Below, piece by piece: positions 63,302 to 64,000 of a DNA stretch of 64,000 bases. Positions within the stretch are counted from its first letter, which is position 1. Every line of letters begins with the position of its first letter. Source of the DNA: Oceanicoccus sagamiensis (GTDB taxonomy: Bacteria; Pseudomonadota; Gammaproteobacteria; Pseudomonadales; Dasaniaceae). Where the stretch lies: positions 2,108,001-2,172,000 of the forward strand of contig NZ_CP019343.1 in assembly GCF_002117105.1 (NCBI RefSeq). Direction: 5' to 3'. The position numbers were made by a program, and so were the translations under genes. The notes under the pieces were generated by a model. It was not told the origin of the DNA. It saw only the letters and a list, made by a program, of their open reading frames with translations, and ran no database searches.

Positions 63302-64000
63302 TTACTTTAACTTTTTGTATTTGACCCTCTGCGGTAACGCATTTTCGCCTTTGCGGGCAACAAAGTCTTCATGGTATTCGGTGTAGTTGCCTTCAAAAAA
63401 CACCACTTCGCTATCCCCTTCATAGGCCAGGATATGGGTACAGATTCGGTCCAGGAACCAGCGGTCGTGAGAGATAATCATGGCACAGCCTGGGAAGGTA
63501 ATCAGTGCCTCTTCCAGTGCCCGCAGTGTCTCCACATCCAAATCGTTAGAGGGCTCATCGAGTAGTAGCACATTGCCACCTTGTTTCAGGGTGCAGGCCA
63601 GTTGCAGGCGGCCGCGTTCACCACCGGACAGTTCACCCACACGTTTTTGCTGGTCGGAGCCTTTAAAGTTAAAGCGACCAATATAAGCCCGCGATGGGAT
63701 TTCATAGCTGCCAATTTGCAGGATGTCGTGGCCTTCTGATACGGCTTCCCAGACGGTTTGCTGGTCATTAAGTGCATCCCTTAGCTGTTCAACATAGACC
63801 AGGTCTACGGTTTCACCGAGTTCAACTTCGCCGCTATCGGCTTGCTCCATACCAGCAATAATTTTAAACAGCGTCGATTTACCAGCACCGTTGCCGCCGA
63901 TAACGCCGACAATAGCGCCTTTGGGTACAGTAAAGCTCAGGTCCTGATAAAGCATTTCATCGCCAAAGGATTTGCTAACCCCTTTGACTTCAATAACTTT
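63302..64000 (-). CDS. ettA: EttA, energy-dependent translational throttle ABC-F protein (partial)
   Basis: C-terminal half of an ABC-F ATPase that binds the ribosomal E site and gates elongation according to the ATP/ADP ratio. The frame is open to the window end ([15 protein letters not shown]), so the 5' part, with the first ATPase domain and the P-site-tRNA interaction motif, lies to the right. The 232 codons seen hold Walker [10 protein letters not shown], the signature [12 protein letters not shown], Walker [16 protein letters not shown] and the switch His in ISHDRWFLD. The C-terminus ([14 protein letters not shown]) is characteristic of EttA rather than Uup, which has a long coiled-coil tail. 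Confidence 0.94.
   Translation of the reverse strand, partial: KVIEVKGVSKSFGDEMLYQDLSFTVPKGAIVGVIGGNGAGKSTLFKIIAGMEQADSGEVELGETVDLVYVEQLRDALNDQQTVWEAVSEGHDILQIGSYEIPSRAYIGRFNFKGSDQQKRVGELSGGERGRLQLACTLKQGGNVLLLDEPSNDLDVETLRALEEALITFPGCAMIISHDRWFLDRICTHILAYEGDSEVVFFEGNYTEYHEDFVARKGENALPQRVKYKKLK

Overview
The window comes from a Gram-negative gammaproteobacterium, most likely a marine Cellvibrionales-type organism. The conserved gene orders are pseudomonad/cellvibrio-like: hflK-hflC-hisZ-purA; rnr-rlmB-rpsF-rpsR-membrane protein-rplI-dnaB (no priB); and priA-argS-SPOR protein-hslV-hslU-DUF971. Surface proteins include a TonB-dependent receptor, OprB-like porin, PEP-CTERM proteins and lipoproteins. 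Species cannot be fixed from the sequence alone.

Layout. 1-4.5 kb: membrane protease regulators (hflK partial, hflC), hisZ and purA. 4.5-7.7 kb: a diguanylate cyclase, an EamA transporter, a decayed PEP-CTERM gene and a small DUF2892 membrane protein. 8-26.3 kb: a surface-secretion locus with two ABC half-transporters whose ATPase motifs are complementary but degenerate, an HlyD-type adaptor, a 3630-residue VCBS/Ig-like adhesin without RTX repeats, and two outer-membrane proteins. 26.4-36.1 kb: a CBS protein, a small beta-barrel, a 2458-residue BIG2-repeat lipoprotein, a DUF4124 protein and an intact PEP-CTERM protein. 36.3-38.5 kb: a GGCT-like protein, tRNA-Leu(CAG), an HYR/Fn3 secreted protein and a frameshifted small secreted protein. 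38.7-54 kb: the conserved RNA-processing, ribosomal, replication and protease blocks. 54-60.1 kb: a hydrolase and a PadR / carotenoid oxygenase / TonB receptor module. 60.1-64 kb: rpmE, a secreted nuclease, malic enzyme, a PilZ protein and the 3' part of ettA.

Superimposed on this is a family of intergenic palindromes with core GGTGGATTATAATCCACC. It occurs at 11 places (21 clear arms), mostly as inverted pairs of 50-70 bp, often starting within a few bases of a stop codon. Two copies bracket rlmB so tightly that one supplies its stop codon. Another forms the centre of a 149-bp nested inverted repeat between the second ABC gene and the adaptor gene.

Functional links. The ABC pair, adaptor and adhesin look like one export operon. 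The diguanylate cyclase and PilZ protein could connect adhesion to c-di-GMP, but this is only inference. The PadR gene is divergent from the oxygenase/TonB operon, and the region between them holds two related 18-bp operator-like palindromes 53 bp apart, suggesting control of uptake and oxidative cleavage of a hydrophobic substrate.
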